A stretch of DNA of 64,000 nucleotides from Thermovibrio guaymasensis (GTDB lineage Bacteria > Aquificota > Aquificia > Desulfurobacteriales > Desulfurobacteriaceae). A program made the translations under genes and the position numbers. Positions 63,815-64,000 of this stretch are shown here, piece by piece. The stretch is from positions 62,001 through 126,000 of the forward strand of contig NZ_RBIE01000002.1 of assembly GCF_003633715.1 (NCBI RefSeq). The letters run 5' to 3'. Numbering within the stretch: the first letter of the stretch is position 1; every line of letters begins with the position of its first letter. Under the pieces are notes generated by a model. The model searched no databases and was not told the origin of the DNA. It worked only from the letters and a program-made list of their open reading frames with translations.

Positions 63815-64000
63815 CTAATAACTTCTTCTCTAAAGATGATTCATAAATCTCTTTTGCCTCTTTTATACTTAACCTTACAAGCTCTTTACCCTTATGCTTA
63901 ATAACTCCTTCCTCTCCACCAACCCTTCCTATAACCTTTGCAGGAACGGTTCTCTTTTTGAAGAAATCAAGAACTTCTTCTAAATTCTCGGGAGAGGTTG
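63811..64000 (-). CDS. purL: Phosphoribosylformylglycinamidine synthase II, C-terminal end (partial)
   Basis: Only the last 62 codons are in the window; the rest lies beyond its end. The visible tail contains RTVPAKVIGRVGGEEGV, the closing strand and VIGxVG motif of PurL and other AIR-synthase-type proteins. PurL carries out the fourth step of purine synthesis. HypE, ThiL or SelD share the fold, so the call is moderate. Its TGA overlaps the GTG of the kinase gene. Confidence 0.7.

Overview
The window is dense, ordinary-looking bacterial chromosome with about 66 protein genes, three tRNA genes and no gene-free stretch over 300 bases. The proteins are rich in Lys and Glu and use AGG/AGA for Arg. 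The sense strands are purine-rich, Shine-Dalgarno (SD) sites are strong, and TTG and GTG starts are common. With an LPS export system, a CO dehydrogenase, an Nfn-type transhydrogenase and a type IV pilus locus, this suggests a thermophilic, anaerobic, chemolithoautotrophic Gram-negative bacterium. Aquificota, most likely Desulfurobacteriales, is my best guess. That placement is inferred from gene content and composition, not from a search. No insertion sequence, prophage, integrase or CRISPR array is visible.

Layout. 1-5.5 kb: partial pyruvate kinase, then a forward run thpR, DUF445, phosphohexomutase, KaiC-like ATPase and a SLOG-fold protein. 5.4-8 kb: two unknown membrane proteins and aroK. 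8-13.3 kb: envelope glycan cluster (UPF0104 protein, GT2 and GT39 enzymes, zinc ribbon, second GT39). 13-18 kb: sirtuin, TolC-type porin, UPF0280, proC, tRNA-Leu, thiD. 17.8-25.6 kb: rpiB-glyA, an AT-rich EAL-domain gene, then hisD-pyrB-triheme cytochrome-pyrC. 25.5-29.6 kb: membrane Clp-fold protease, carD, PIN-TRAM protein, ispD, a Crp/Fnr regulator and ygbA. 29.6-37.4 kb: cooS divergent from a NifX-like gene, sfsA, a phosphatase, nfnBA and a divergent NfnB/GltA paralogue. 37.4-41.8 kb: SPOUT-like protein, UbiB with a coiled-coil partner, lptD. 41.8-47.5 kb: pilus locus (two pilins, ABC ATPase and permease, TPR protein), beta-CASP nuclease, thioredoxin. 47.5-52.5 kb: leuS-lptE-small protein-yedF, membrane protein, tRNA-Thr. 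52.5-58.7 kb: DUF2892 protein, membrane-anchored protein, TPR lipoprotein, folE, ftsH, hpt, tilS, tRNA(CAU). 58.8-64 kb: argG-tig, then a sigma-54 response regulator, its histidine kinase and the end of purL.

How the parts connect. The major pilin gene has a perfect sigma-54 promoter (TGGCATATGTCTTGCT, minus strand) with two phased copies of a TGAC-N7-GTCA-like site upstream. A PilS/PilR-like pair lies 16 kb away in the same window. The pilin, ABC transporter and TPR genes look like the Myxococcus pilA-pilGHI arrangement. Midway between cooS and the NifX-like gene is an FNR-type box (TTGACCTAAATCAA). The Crp/Fnr regulator nearby has the FNR recognition signature but no cysteines, and it abuts ygbA, a nitric-oxide-stress family; together these suggest a small redox or NO regulon. 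CooS has the CX2C D-cluster spacing. Three hairpin terminators and one weaker hairpin use SD/anti-SD-like GGAGGG/CCCTCC stems.
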